Shown: positions 39,539 to 49,519, numbered from the stretch's first letter. The stretch is 64,000 nucleotides of DNA from Flavobacteriales bacterium UBA6057 (GCA_002428995.1 DIYJ01000007.1:124001-188000), one strand, 5' to 3'. The notes: generated by a model from the letters alone, not told the origin. Translations and numbers: made by a program.

Positions 39539-42115
39539 TTACTGGTGCACGAACGTGGTGGTAAACACCTGATCATCGGTTTGCAGGATGAGCTGGTAGG
39601 TGCCCACAGGAAGCTGATCTACTTGCAGCCTCAAACCTTTGGCCGTCTGACTAACCCTCGTGTCGAAAGACTGACCGATCATGTTTGTAATGAGTACATC
39701 TCTGATTCTCGTGGACGTGTTTAATTCGACATTCAAATGGTCCGCTGCAGGATTGGGGAATACGCGCAGGCTCACACCGCTGAGCTCGTTGCTTCCGGAA
39801 ATCGTGTTTTCAATTACAATGGAGTCGCTTCCAAAGCCGCAGCCATTGTCCAGGTCCAGTATCACAAGCCAACTGTCAATGGCAGTATCCGGTAAAAACA
39901 GCACATCAGGCGTTGGCCCGCTGAGTGATGTGGGACCGTAGTTCCCTCCGTTTGTGATGATCGTCCAATCAAAGGAAGAATTGGAATCTGCTTGCTGGCT
40001 TGCGGTAAGTCCGTCCAGCGAGAAGAGAAACCCCGCTTGCGAATAGACGATGCCCGCCATTGGCTCGGTATAAGCTGCCAATTGCATGGTGCTGGAGGAA
40101 GAGCAACCGTAGCTATCGGTGACGGTCACGGTATAGGTTCCACCTTGCGAAAAGCTGTTGATGGCCTCGTTGGCTGACATGCCTCCGCTCCATTCATAAA
40201 CAGTTCCATTGGCGATGGTCGCGTTGGCGCTTACGGGTAAATCTTCCTCGCACACCGTAAGATCAGATAACAGAACAGGAGCTGATTCGGTGATGTAGAC
40301 AGAGTCCATGCTGGTGCAACCTAGCTCTGTTTTGGTGACGACATAGCTCCCGCTGTCAAAAACCATGATCGTCTGCGTGGTTTCATTGGTAGACCAGTTG
40401 TAGACGGCCGACTGACCTCCGCAGGCATCCAGCTCTGTCCATTGCCCAAAGCAGAGATGCACACTGGTGTCAGGCAGATCTGCTGGCGGCACTAATACAA
40501 TGGTTTCGCTGGTGCTTACTGCTCCACAGGTGGAATTGAAGCTGAGTGAAACTTCAAAGCTTTCAGATTCACATCCTGGCGTTGTCAGCTCCAGGTTCTG
40601 GCTCGTTATGATGGCTCCATCCACCACCCAGTCTGCCGGGCCTTCAGGATTTCCCTGAAGCATAATAGAATCGCTACAAACAAGGTTGGCCGTGCCGAGG
40701 GTGAATGCAGATGGAATGACGATTTCAGTAGCACCGATGTCAGGAGCAGTGGTGCTCCGCTGTCTGCCTTCGATGTCATCGATCACTCCGGTGGTGGCAG
40801 TTCCTGCCGCATCAACGATTTCGTTACAGGTGGTACATGTCAGCGTGTTGTCCAGTCCCGGGTTTCCTTCAAAGGAGTTGGAGTCGAGCCCCATTACATC
40901 TTGCCATTCAGCAAGGTCGGCCAGTGGCGTGCCGTTGAAGAAGAGCGAGTTGCTTGACAGGCCGTGAAAGAGGTTGTAGTCACCTTCCATGACGGGAGCA
41001 TTGCCATTGAAGTTCATCATCACCCCATCAAACGCAGAGATGATGTTATTTCTGAAGTTGTTAAACGAGCCATCAGCAATGTAAACAGCAGAGGCAAAAC
41101 CAAAGGTCGATCCACCTTGGCGCACAAAGGTATTGTGGTCGATGTTCAACAGCGTTGAGTTGGTCATCCGTAGCGCTGATTGACCATTCTGCTGGCTTCC
41201 CGTGCGGCCCGCATAAACACAGTTATTGGCAATCCTTGAGGGGCTGAGAAATGAGCCAACACAATTGTGGAGAAAGATGCCCAGGTTGTAACCGCTGGAA
41301 GCGTTGGTGCCGATGTAGTTCCTCGCAATCGTTGGTGTTTTGCAGCCCTGCATCCTCAGGCCAAAGGCCGTTGGGCTAATGGTTGTGTCTGCAGTGATTG
41401 TGTTTCCGGTGATGATTGCTGAGTCTATCTCATTGCAGTCGATCCCGATGTAGAAATTGTTTAGAAAGAGGTTGTCCTCCAGAAATACCGATTGATCCTG
41501 AACGGGAAACCATTGGTGTTCGATGTAGATTCCACCGGAGCCGAAGCTGAATGTGTTTGATCGGAATCGCACGTTCTGGATCTCCCCGTAGACCTGTGCC
41601 ACGTAGGCGTTTTGCTGAAGCCCGTTGGTGAAGGTAGACTCGAAAATGTTGTTTTCTAAAATCGCGTTTTTGCAGTCGGCAACGCTTAGAACGGAGCCGC
41701 AATTGCCGCTTGTCTGAAGATTTCTGATGTGGATTCCTCTCAGAGTAAACCAGTCTACATGCCGAACGCGCAAGATGTAGTTAAACGGACAATTAATGCC
41801 GAATTCCAACACCACCGGTGCCGTATTTTGAGGATCAGCCTGGAGGACAATGGGCGATTGTTCCGAAGTGGTAAAAATGAAGTCGAACGATACCTGCTCA
41901 AGGTAGTTGCCACTGGCAACATTGATGGTGACGGGGCCGCTCACACCCTGTGATTCTAGTGCAGTGGCTACATCGTTAAAGGAGGTGAAGTTGTTCGGTC
42001 CGGAGCCATTAGCGTCTATGGTGTAAGTGCCACTCATCTGAGCGACCGATTGCAGTACAAGGAGGCACAGGAGGAGTGTTTGGGAAGTTCTTTGGAGTGC
42101 TTTGTAAAAGATCAT
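39539..42115 (-). CDS. T9SS-exported right-handed beta-helix protein
   Basis: 858 residues from the ATG at 42115 that starts the signal peptide (MIFYKALQRTSQTLLLCLLV); a start nine codons up is possible. Residues about 30-480 are a right-handed parallel beta-helix (VTINVASGNYLEQ, NNFRNNIISAF, NCVYAGRTG and the closing STTAPDIGATEIV typical of these helices). Several PKD/Ig-like domains follow (SGSYVVTKTELGCTSMDSV, GGTYTVTVTDSYGCSSSST), then a type A T9SS domain (LRVFPNPAADHLNVEL ... LPVGTYQLIL). Such proteins often bind or cleave polysaccharides or act as adhesins; no catalytic residues are identified. Confidence 0.88.
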   Translation of the reverse strand: MIFYKALQRTSQTLLLCLLVLQSVAQMSGTYTIDANGSGPNNFTSFNDVATALESQGVSGPVTINVASGNYLEQVSFDFIFTTSEQSPIVLQADPQNTAPVVLEFGINCPFNYILRVRHVDWFTLRGIHIRNLQTSGNCGSVLSVADCKNAILENNIFESTFTNGLQQNAYVAQVYGEIQNVRFRSNTFSFGSGGIYIEHQWFPVQDQSVFLEDNLFLNNFYIGIDCNEIDSAIITGNTITADTTISPTAFGLRMQGCKTPTIARNYIGTNASSGYNLGIFLHNCVGSFLSPSRIANNCVYAGRTGSQQNGQSALRMTNSTLLNIDHNTFVRQGGSTFGFASAVYIADGSFNNFRNNIISAFDGVMMNFNGNAPVMEGDYNLFHGLSSNSLFFNGTPLADLAEWQDVMGLDSNSFEGNPGLDNTLTCTTCNEIVDAAGTATTGVIDDIEGRQRSTTAPDIGATEIVIPSAFTLGTANLVCSDSIMLQGNPEGPADWVVDGAIITSQNLELTTPGCESESFEVSLSFNSTCGAVSTSETIVLVPPADLPDTSVHLCFGQWTELDACGGQSAVYNWSTNETTQTIMVFDSGSYVVTKTELGCTSMDSVYITESAPVLLSDLTVCEEDLPVSANATIANGTVYEWSGGMSANEAINSFSQGGTYTVTVTDSYGCSSSSTMQLAAYTEPMAGIVYSQAGFLFSLDGLTASQQADSNSSFDWTIITNGGNYGPTSLSGPTPDVLFLPDTAIDSWLVILDLDNGCGFGSDSIVIENTISGSNELSGVSLRVFPNPAADHLNVELNTSTRIRDVLITNMIGQSFDTRVSQTAKGLRLQVDQLPVGTYQLILQTDDQVFTTTFVHQ

Positions 42116-42412
42116 AGGCGTTTCATTTCCAGCTTTTTGCATCGGCTAAGCGTGGGCCGAACCGAAATATTGCTCTTGGGCAAGAAACATGAGAAAGGCT
42201 GGTGCTGTTCAGTGCACATAAAGAAAAGGATCAGAGCCGAGATGTTCAGCATGAGAACTGGTCTATCTAGTATGCGCTGCTATTTCGTTCATGAGCGGTG
42301 CAGGATTGGGCATAAACGTCACTAACGTCTGTAGCATCAGTCCACTGCCAGCCACCGGTAAAGCGATCATATTCTATGACACCAGCCGACCTCATCCTGC
42401 TAATTTTACAGC

Positions 42413-43567
42413 ATGAAGAAAGACGCCAAGTTTGCCACGAAGGCGATCCACGCAGGGGTAGAGCCAGATCCCGCTACTGGAGCGATCATGACGCCCGTTT
42501 ACCAGACCACCACTTATGCTCAGCCCAGGCCGGGAGTTCATAAGGGCTACGAATACAGCCGTACCCAAAATCCTACCCGTCACGCTTTGGAAAAGAACCT
42601 CACATCCCTCGAAAATGCGGAGCAAGGGTTTGCGTTTTCCAGCGGAATGGCTGCCGTGGATGCCTGTCTGAAGTTGCTGAAGCCGGGCAATGAAGTGATC
42701 AGTACCAATGATCTCTACGGTGGGTCTTACCGGCTTTTCACCACTACCTATGCTGATTTTGGGTTGAAGTTCCACTTCGCCAACATGGATTCGCCCAAAT
42801 CTGTGGAAGCATTGATCAACGATCAAACGAAAATGATCTGGCTGGAGACGCCCACCAATCCACTGATGAGTGTGATCGACATTCTGGCCTATGCCGACCT
42901 GGCCAGAAAACATGATTTGATGCTGGTGGTCGACAACACATTTGCATCTCCTTACCTGCAAACCCCCCTGGACCTTGGCGCGACCATCGTTATGCATTCC
43001 ATTACCAAGTACATTGCCGGTCACAGCGATGTGGTGATGGGCTTTCTGGCAACCAATGATAAGGATGTGGGGGAACGCTTGAAATTCATTCAAAAGAGCT
43101 CGGGTGCTGTTCCTGGTCCACAGGACTGTTTCCTGGCGTTGCGCGGAGTGAAAACACTTCACTTGCGCATGGAGCGTCACTGCGAAAACGGAGCTGAAGT
43201 AGCCCATTGGCTGCGCAAGCATCCCAAGGTCGGTAAGGTCTACTGGCCAGGCTTCGAAGATCATCCGAATCATGAGGTGGCAAAGAATCAGATGAGCGGT
43301 TTTGGAGGTATGATCTCGTTTACACTCGCGAGTGACAGCCTGGAAGAAGCGTTCGACATCGTTTCCCGGTTGGAGGTGTTTACCATCGCAGAATCATTGG
43401 GAGGAGTAGAGTCTTTGGTGGGGCACCCGGCATCCATGACACACGCTTCTATCCCAAAGGAAGAACGCGAAAAAACAGGTGTCACGGATTCGCTCATTCG
43501 CCTCAGTGTAGGCATTGAACATATCAGCGACCTCATCGATGACCTTGAGAAGGCTTTTGCTAATTAG
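42413..43567 (+). CDS. Cystathionine gamma-synthase (Cys/Met metabolism PLP enzyme)
   Basis: 384 residues. Conserved elements: YSRTQNPTRHALEKNLTSLE, FSSGMAAVDACL, LETPTNPLM, VVDNTFASPYLQTPLDLGA, the PLP lysine in HSITKYIAGHSDV and the C-terminal SLGGVESLVGHPASMTHA. It joins cysteine to an activated homoserine (or, as a lyase, breaks cystathionine). No methionine genes flank it, so synthase versus lyase is not certain. A 300-base gap upstream separates it from the divergent beta-helix gene. Confidence 0.92.
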   Translation: MKKDAKFATKAIHAGVEPDPATGAIMTPVYQTTTYAQPRPGVHKGYEYSRTQNPTRHALEKNLTSLENAEQGFAFSSGMAAVDACLKLLKPGNEVISTNDLYGGSYRLFTTTYADFGLKFHFANMDSPKSVEALINDQTKMIWLETPTNPLMSVIDILAYADLARKHDLMLVVDNTFASPYLQTPLDLGATIVMHSITKYIAGHSDVVMGFLATNDKDVGERLKFIQKSSGAVPGPQDCFLALRGVKTLHLRMERHCENGAEVAHWLRKHPKVGKVYWPGFEDHPNHEVAKNQMSGFGGMISFTLASDSLEEAFDIVSRLEVFTIAESLGGVESLVGHPASMTHASIPKEEREKTGVTDSLIRLSVGIEHISDLIDDLEKAFAN

Positions 43568-43643
43568 ATGATTAGTTGATTAGATCATCAGATGATGAGG
43601 AGGACTTTCACGGCCTCATCCTCCCCTAATGATCTAATCATCT
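43566..43643. repeat. Inverted repeat between convergent genes
   Basis: Outer arms AGATGATTAG (43566-43575) and CTAATCATCT (43634-43643) and inner arms TTAGATCATCAG / CTAATGATCTAA flank a TTTCAC centre with GAGGAGGAC / CCTCATCCTCC. The two inner 3' arms overlap by four bases, so alternative folds exist. It lies exactly at the end of the cystathionine gamma-synthase gene and before the DUF4249 stop, consistent with a bidirectional transcript end without a T-run. Confidence 0.5.
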
Positions 43644-43665
43644 CATTTTCTGATCATCAACTCAA

Positions 43666-44547
43666 TCAGTTCAATGGCAGACTCATAGAGCTGCTGTTGA
43701 ATCCTGCAAAAATCCCAAAACCTCCCGTCACATTGTTGTACACCTGGGCTGGTTGTGAAAACGGATCGTTGGAGGAGAATTGATAGCGTGACAGCGTAGA
43801 TTCATACAAGAAGTAGTCTTCAGAAACGGTCCTGAGTTCTGCGGTGAGAAATAGTTCTGTGGCAATGGAGTCGAGTACCTGAGTTTCAAACCCCAAGGGG
43901 TTGATCAGCACGTCAATCCTGAATTCACGTCCGTCAAACCTCGTGTCGTCAATCAGGCCCTGTCCATCCTCAAAGGAAAAGATGTCTTCGTTGGCAAATG
44001 AGAACGGCAAGCCAAACGAGGTTAATCCACCGGCTCCGTTGTCTGCCTGTAGAAAGAGTTGGAGTTCATAATAATTCCTGACTCCGGGCGGATCCTGGAT
44101 GGTCACGCTTACTTCCTGTTCCCCAAATCCACGTGTGAAGGTCACAGAGCCTGTATCGACCGAGGTAATCATCGTTGCTTCCGGAACCTTGCTACTGGCA
44201 ACGATGTTCGCAAACCCCTGGGCAGAAACATTGATGGTGTAGGCCTGATTTGGTAGCGTTTCCTGGTTGAAGGAATACAAACCCGGCTGACCGGGAAGGG
44301 GTTCCATATTGAAGATCTCACCATCCTCGTTGCTCACGAAGATGTCGGCTCCATCTATCTGTGGTAGTTCATCGGAACTGAGAATGGGCTTGCTGGCACT
44401 CAGATCTGCGACCCATACCGAGTCTGGAGTGAAATAGCAGTTCAAAACCAGTTTGCTTGGCTCTTCCGGCAGTTCAATATCGATGACCGTTTCGCAGGAA
44501 ACCAGTGCAAAGCAGAAAAAGGCGGTAATGTAATGTGCGTACTTCAT
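43666..44547 (-). CDS. DUF4249 outer-membrane lipoprotein, partner of the TonB receptor
   Basis: 293 residues with a lipoprotein signal (MKYAHYITAFFCFALVSC). DUF4249 pattern: CETVIDIELPEEPSKLVLNCYFTPDS, ISA-type LSASKPILSSDELPQIDGADIFVSNEDG, and PNQAYTINVSAQG. DUF4249 proteins are normally encoded after a TonB-dependent receptor, as here: the ATG shares its A with the receptor stop (TGATG). Probable surface lipoprotein that helps capture the ligand; the ligand is unknown. Confidence 0.88.
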   Translation of the reverse strand: MKYAHYITAFFCFALVSCETVIDIELPEEPSKLVLNCYFTPDSVWVADLSASKPILSSDELPQIDGADIFVSNEDGEIFNMEPLPGQPGLYSFNQETLPNQAYTINVSAQGFANIVASSKVPEATMITSVDTGSVTFTRGFGEQEVSVTIQDPPGVRNYYELQLFLQADNGAGGLTSFGLPFSFANEDIFSFEDGQGLIDDTRFDGREFRIDVLINPLGFETQVLDSIATELFLTAELRTVSEDYFLYESTLSRYQFSSNDPFSQPAQVYNNVTGGFGIFAGFNSSSMSLPLN

Positions 44548-46892
44548 CAGAATTCAAAACTGTAGGATACGTAAGGAATGATGGGAAAGAGGCTGACCTG
44601 TTTCACGACTCTTCCACCGTCTGCCTCCTCATCGAAGAAGAGGAAAAACGGATTCTTGCGACTGTAGACGTTGTAAGCACCAATGCTCCAGGTGCGCTTC
44701 CAGTGCTTCTTCTGCTTGTGGAAGTTGGCGCCAAAATCAAGGCGATGGTATGAGGCGAGGCGATAGCCGTTTCGCTCATCAATGTGTTCCACCTCATTGG
44801 TGAAGAGGAAGGAGTTTGAGCGGTAGCGCTCGGTGGGGATGCTCACCGCATTCCCCGTTCCATAGACCCAAGTGGCTGCAATATCGAATCGGTCGCTGAC
44901 GTCATAGGCCCATACGATGGAGATATCATGCCTTCTGTCGTAGCGGTAAGGAAAGGTGTTTCCAAAATTCAGTTCATCGAACTGACGCTGCGTCCAGCTC
45001 AGGGTGTAGCCCAGCCATCCGGTCATTTTGCCCACCTTTTTCTGAATGAAGAGTTCTGCACCATATGACCAGCCGCGACCTACCTCAATCTGATCTTCCC
45101 AATCTCCCTGAGAGGTGAAGAAGCTTGCGCCTTCACTGTATTCGATCAGATTCCGCATGTCTTTGTAATAACCCTCAATGCTGATCTCATATTCATCGCG
45201 GAAGGTCTGCGCCAGACCCAGAGCCACTTGTTTAGAGTTCTGCGGCTTCACCTTTTCGGTGGAGGGAACCCAAAGGTCTGTGGGAAGCCCGATCGTAGCG
45301 TTGGTAAGCAGGTGGATGAATTGCTGCATTTCCGCATAAGAGGCCTTCAGTGCCAGATTATCCGTGAGTAGGAAACGGCCTGATACCCTCGGCTGCAAGG
45401 AGAAATACTCCACTCCCGAGGGAATGAAACCAGAATAGTGCAGGCCCAAATTCATTTTCAATCGGCTGCCAATCTTGATGTCGTCTTCGATGTAAGCATA
45501 GAATTCATGCGCATACACCGGCTTTGCTCCAAACGTGGTGTCTATGTTTTCGTTACCGCCAAGGCTGGCATCAAATACATTCACTCCAGGGATGAAGGTG
45601 TGGTAGGTTTCACTCACTCCAAACTTGATGTAGTGGTTTGGACTGGGGATGTAGTCGAAGTCCACGCGCCCGGCCCAATCATAAATGCCCGACTGGTATT
45701 CAGATGAAAGATCCTCGTCAAAATCCGGGTTCGGAGGGTTGCTGACAGACAGAAAGCTTTGACCTACCAAAAAGTCGTATCGACTGTAGGTACCTGTCAC
45801 GTTCATGAACAGCTTCTTGCTGATCACGCGGTTGTAGCGGAGAGCCGTTGTAATGTTTCCCCATTGAAGCTCGGCCTCTGTTTCGTCTGTTATCCCCGGA
45901 CTGTTTTGATTCAACTGAAAGTAGAACCGGTCATCTCCGGTGTATGTACTCAGATAAAGTCGGTCTTTGTCTGAAATCTTCCAGTTGACCTTTCCATTCA
46001 GGTCGTAGAAATAGTATCCGGCCACACCGTCATCGCCCTGGGAGCGAAATGACTGACGAATGAGCGGACGTGCCAGAAAGTCGATGTAGGTGCGTCTCCC
46101 GGAAACCACAAAAGACACCTTGTCTTTGACAATGGGGCCTTCAAGTGTAAGCTTGGAACTGACCAGGCCGATTGATCCGGAACCATGAAACTCGGTCGCG
46201 TGGCCTTCTTTCATTCGAATGTCGATCACCGATGAAAGGCGACCGCCATAGTGAGCGGGAAACCCTCCCTTGATCAGCTCCACACTGTTGATGGCGTCAG
46301 AATTGAACACCGAGAAGAAACCAAACAAGTGAGAAGCATTGTAAACCGGAACACCGTCCAGCAAGATCAGGTTTTGATCGGGCCCACCACCTCGAACGTA
46401 CAGCCCGCTGGAGCCTTCGCTCCCACTTTGCACACCGGGCAACAGCTGTATAGCCTTGAGTACATCCCGTTCGCCCAACAGCGGAGGAATCTTTTCGATG
46501 GCCTTCATCGGCAGGTCAATGGAACTCATCTGGCTTCGCTCCTGAATCTTTTCGACCTTCTCCGCGGTCACCTCAAATTCTGACAACTCCAGCGAACTCT
46601 TGAGCTTGAAGTTGATGGAAGTGTCGGATTGCAAATTGAGTTTCAGCACCCCTTTTTGGAAGCCGACATACGATGCGATGATGGTCACTTCTCCGGGAGG
46701 AAGGGTCAAGCTGTAGAATCCGTATAGGTTGGCACTTGTGCCGTTGAAAGTGGCGGAGTCATAGACGTTGGCTCCAATGAGCCGCTCGCCTGAACTGGCA
46801 TCCTCGAGGAAACCGCTGACGGTGTAGCTCTGCGCTGAAATGGAGATGGAAAACAGTAGGGCTAGCGCAGATGCGATCGGAATCTTGATCAT
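44547..46892 (-). CDS. TonB-dependent receptor with carboxypeptidase-like N-terminal domain
   Basis: 781 residues from the ATG at 46892, which begins a signal peptide (MIKIPIASALALLFSISISA); an open stretch of 77 codons upstream has no signal character. Residues about 22-105 are a CarboxypepD_reg-like domain (VSGFLEDASSGERLIGANVY), then the plug (about 120-230: ALQLLPGVQSGSEGSSG ... VRGGGPDQNLILLDGVPVY) and the 22-strand-type barrel. Uses the TonB-ExbBD system to import a substrate. Cotranscribed with the DUF4249 gene; this family couple is often called a TonB-receptor/DUF4249 locus. Confidence 0.93.
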   Translation of the reverse strand: MIKIPIASALALLFSISISAQSYTVSGFLEDASSGERLIGANVYDSATFNGTSANLYGFYSLTLPPGEVTIIASYVGFQKGVLKLNLQSDTSINFKLKSSLELSEFEVTAEKVEKIQERSQMSSIDLPMKAIEKIPPLLGERDVLKAIQLLPGVQSGSEGSSGLYVRGGGPDQNLILLDGVPVYNASHLFGFFSVFNSDAINSVELIKGGFPAHYGGRLSSVIDIRMKEGHATEFHGSGSIGLVSSKLTLEGPIVKDKVSFVVSGRRTYIDFLARPLIRQSFRSQGDDGVAGYYFYDLNGKVNWKISDKDRLYLSTYTGDDRFYFQLNQNSPGITDETEAELQWGNITTALRYNRVISKKLFMNVTGTYSRYDFLVGQSFLSVSNPPNPDFDEDLSSEYQSGIYDWAGRVDFDYIPSPNHYIKFGVSETYHTFIPGVNVFDASLGGNENIDTTFGAKPVYAHEFYAYIEDDIKIGSRLKMNLGLHYSGFIPSGVEYFSLQPRVSGRFLLTDNLALKASYAEMQQFIHLLTNATIGLPTDLWVPSTEKVKPQNSKQVALGLAQTFRDEYEISIEGYYKDMRNLIEYSEGASFFTSQGDWEDQIEVGRGWSYGAELFIQKKVGKMTGWLGYTLSWTQRQFDELNFGNTFPYRYDRRHDISIVWAYDVSDRFDIAATWVYGTGNAVSIPTERYRSNSFLFTNEVEHIDERNGYRLASYHRLDFGANFHKQKKHWKRTWSIGAYNVYSRKNPFFLFFDEEADGGRVVKQVSLFPIIPYVSYSFEF

Positions 46893-46997
46893 AAATTCTT
46901 TGAACTGAATTAGTGGAGACTCAATAAAACGCGTTTTGGATGCGTCACTGCTGTAAATGCCAGGATCATGGGTTAACGATACGAATGTTTGCTCAGT

Positions 46998-47981
46998 ATG
47001 TCGTATGAAATCAAATTCTTTGCGGTTGATATGCTTGACTTTCAAAAGATGCTGCCCTGGCTGCGATTCATGCGGATCGAGAATATCATCATGATCGCGC
47101 TGCTCATGTTTGTGATTCGGCAAGGTGCGCTGGCGCCTCTTTATGAGCAGCTAGAAACAGGTTTTCGGATGCAACTGTTCGATTTTGCACTGCTCGTTCT
47201 AGATCTGTGCATTGTAGCAGTGACCGGATATTGGATCAACGATCAGGCGGATCGATCCATCGATGCCATCAATCGGCCGGAACGTATCATGGCAAGCGGA
47301 AAATTAACCGGGTCAAGCTTCTGGATGCTGTATTCCATAGCTGTAGTGATAGGCGCGATCATTACCGCTCACCTTGCCTGGAAATACGATGAATTGGGCT
47401 GGACCTGGCTCTATCCATTTTCTGTATTCAGTTTCTGGCTCTATGCCAGATTCCTCAAGAAACAGGGATTGATTGGCAATGCGCTTGTTTCGTTTTTCAT
47501 TGCAGCCATTGTCTTCATTGTGCTCATTGCAGAGCCTGCGCTCTTTCAGGTGCTTTACATTGTGGAAGCGCTGGATGTTTTGGGAGCGCTCCTCTTTTTT
47601 GCATTCATTGCCTTCCTGGCCAACCTCGCCCGCGAGTGGGTGAAAGACTGCGAGGATATAGAAGGTGATCAGGCCTTTGGTGTTCGCTCTTTGCCCATTC
47701 TTACCAGCCTGGTTTTTACACAGCGCGCGGCAGCGGTCGCGCTGTTTTTAATCCTCGTATTGGAGGGACTGATGTTCAGACGATTTCAAAACGCATTGCA
47801 GGATTGGGAAGCCCAGCTCTCGTTTGGCATTGTGGGGCTGACCACGCTTCTCATTATCTGGAACGTGCTGAGAAGCTCTGATCAGCGAAGGTTGCGCCTT
47901 GTGAGCAGATCACTGAAGCTTCTAATGGTGCTGGGACTCGTTCAGTTAGTCCTTGTTTCACTAGATCTTGTGGCCGGGTAG
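46998..47981 (+). CDS. UbiA-family prenyltransferase
   Basis: 327 residues from ATG 46998; an ATG at 47031 is an equally possible start. About eight membrane spans. Both Asp-rich motifs are present: NDQADRSIDAINRPERI and the second loop DCEDIEGDQAFGVRSLP, which bind the prenyl diphosphate through magnesium. These enzymes join a prenyl chain to an aromatic or glycerol-phosphate acceptor (quinone, heme or lipid biosynthesis); sequence alone does not give the acceptor. Monocistronic and divergent from the TonB receptor. Confidence 0.88.
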   Translation: MSYEIKFFAVDMLDFQKMLPWLRFMRIENIIMIALLMFVIRQGALAPLYEQLETGFRMQLFDFALLVLDLCIVAVTGYWINDQADRSIDAINRPERIMASGKLTGSSFWMLYSIAVVIGAIITAHLAWKYDELGWTWLYPFSVFSFWLYARFLKKQGLIGNALVSFFIAAIVFIVLIAEPALFQVLYIVEALDVLGALLFFAFIAFLANLAREWVKDCEDIEGDQAFGVRSLPILTSLVFTQRAAAVALFLILVLEGLMFRRFQNALQDWEAQLSFGIVGLTTLLIIWNVLRSSDQRRLRLVSRSLKLLMVLGLVQLVLVSLDLVAG

Positions 47982-48026
47982 ATAACTGAAAAACATTTAT
48001 TTTCCCGCCTCTAAAAACCTACACCT

Positions 48027-48593
48027 ATGCGCTTACCCTATTTCCTTGCTTTTGTCCTTCTGTTTTCGCTGGCCTCGTGTGGCGGAGGTGGTTCAGAGGG
48101 CTCGGCTGATACAGCCAGTGAAGCGGGGGAACCTGCATCCGAGTTGCCAGAGATTCTGACAAGATCTACCACCACCATCGACCTTTCAGATTACTACCTG
48201 CCGTTTGAGTTGTACATCCCTGACACCACTCGCGGCTATCCTGAAATCGAAGAGACCTCTTATGGTGAGGTAAGTGTGCATGTAGGGAAAACATTTCACG
48301 TGATCATCGCAGAAGGTGGAGATCTGGCAGTGAAAAAGGAAGATCTGGCCGGTGACCTGCTCTATGATCACGAGATCGTAGAAGAAGGTGCAGATTACAT
48401 TCTTTACAAGTCCTCGATCAAAGACTCCTACCTCGATCCTGAATTCCACTTTTATGCTGTGAAGGCAGTTGGAGGAACGACTTATGAATTCCACGATTTT
48501 GATGACGAAGGCGGTTACGCAGAGACAGTTGCCGGCTTCATGCTTCAGTCTGTTAATCACCTGCAATCAAAAGAAACTCAGCAATCATCCTGA
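48027..48593 (+). CDS. Hypothetical lipoprotein
   Basis: 188 residues. Lipoprotein signal (MRLPYFLAFVLLFSLASC) followed by a Gly/Ser/Glu-rich linker and an acidic beta-rich domain (about 60-185: IDLSDYYLPFELYIPD, KTFHVIIAEGGDL, DYILYKSSIKDSYLDPEF). I recognise no family. It stands 45 bases after the UbiA gene. Confidence 0.65.
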   Translation: MRLPYFLAFVLLFSLASCGGGGSEGSADTASEAGEPASELPEILTRSTTTIDLSDYYLPFELYIPDTTRGYPEIEETSYGEVSVHVGKTFHVIIAEGGDLAVKKEDLAGDLLYDHEIVEEGADYILYKSSIKDSYLDPEFHFYAVKAVGGTTYEFHDFDDEGGYAETVAGFMLQSVNHLQSKETQQSS

Positions 48594-48609
48594 CATTGGG
48601 TCGGAATGC

Positions 48610-48617
48610 TAAATTTG
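48610..48617 (+). promoter_or_regulatory. -7 element of the next secreted protein gene
   Basis: TAAATTTG matches TAnnTTTG. It would place the transcript start near 48624, so the ATG at 48625 would be almost leaderless; this supports the downstream start at 48667. Confidence 0.4.
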
Positions 48618-48666
48618 TGCGGGCATGAAGATGGAATCGTTGCAAAAAAACATAACACCTCTGAGG

Positions 48667-49461
48667 ATGAATTATCTTTCAGTGATCTTGTTTTGCCTCC
48701 TTAGTTCCGTTTCCATCGCTGGAAACATTGTACTGGAAGGCAACTATCAAGGCAAGAACCTTTACGTAAGAAATCCATTTGCAGGCTCCGGAGTTGGATT
48801 TTGCACGTTTGAAGTGACGGTCAACGGAAGTGTCACGACAGACGAGTGGAACTCCAGCGCTTTTGAAGTAGACCTCTCGGTACACAACCTGGACATTGGA
48901 GATCGTGTGGTAGTTGTTGTGAAGCACAAAGACGACTGTGGTGTTGGTCCCAAGGTGCTGAATCCAGAAGTTCTCAATCCACGCAGCACCTTCGAAGTTC
49001 AAAGCATCGGAATATCAAATGACGGTGTGCTCAACTGGTCCACTACCGGAGAAACCGGAGTTCTGACTTACGTCATTGAGCAGTATCGCTGGAACAAATG
49101 GGTGTATGTAGGTGAAGTAGAAGGAAAGGGAATTTCCAAAAGCCCTAACAGCTACTCTTTCAAAGTGACTCCTCATTCTGGTGAGAACAAGTTTCGGGTG
49201 AAGCAAGTAGACTACACAGGAGTTCCAAACTACTCCAAGCCCGTAACCTATAACTCAGGCGGAAATGCCATTGCCTTCAATCCTAAGAAGGTGGAAGACT
49301 ACATCGACTTCACTTCCGAAACCATGTTTGAAGTCTATGACATTCATGGTAACATCGTGAAGAAAGGCTATTCCAATAAGATTGATGCTACCAATCTCAG
49401 CAAAGGACTTTACTATCTGAACTTTGACAATCAGACCAGTGAGTTCATGAAAAAGAGATAG
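48667..49461 (+). CDS. Secreted protein with a T9SS-like C-terminal domain
   Basis: 264 residues from ATG 48667, chosen because it gives a signal peptide (MNYLSVILFCLLSSVSIAG) and a sensible leader after the -7 element; an ATG at 48625 is also in frame. The mature part is strand-rich with two cysteines (GFCTFEV and DDCGVG), a fibronectin III-like middle (LNWSTTGETGVLTYVIEQYRW) and a C-terminal sorting-type module (FEVYDIHGNIVKKG ... LSKGLYYLNF ... EFMKKR). Function unknown. Ends with a strong terminator. Confidence 0.7.
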   Translation: MNYLSVILFCLLSSVSIAGNIVLEGNYQGKNLYVRNPFAGSGVGFCTFEVTVNGSVTTDEWNSSAFEVDLSVHNLDIGDRVVVVVKHKDDCGVGPKVLNPEVLNPRSTFEVQSIGISNDGVLNWSTTGETGVLTYVIEQYRWNKWVYVGEVEGKGISKSPNSYSFKVTPHSGENKFRVKQVDYTGVPNYSKPVTYNSGGNAIAFNPKKVEDYIDFTSETMFEVYDIHGNIVKKGYSNKIDATNLSKGLYYLNFDNQTSEFMKKR

Positions 49462-49483
49462 CATACAAGACATTAAGATTTTA

Positions 49484-49509
49484 AACCCCTCCACTCGAGG
49501 GGTTTTTTG
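49484..49509 (+). terminator. Strong terminator in front of the epimerase gene
   Basis: AACCCCTC-CACTC-GAGGGGTT stem with a TTTTTT tail, 23 bases after the secreted-protein stop. The T-tail ends only about 11 bases before the epimerase ATG. Confidence 0.8.
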
Positions 49510-49519
49510 TTTTACAACC

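Noticed and set aside
42392..43273. A 293-codon minus-strand frame opposite cystathionine gamma-synthase
   Set aside because: The plus strand carries the complete PLP enzyme with its motifs; the reverse frame has none.
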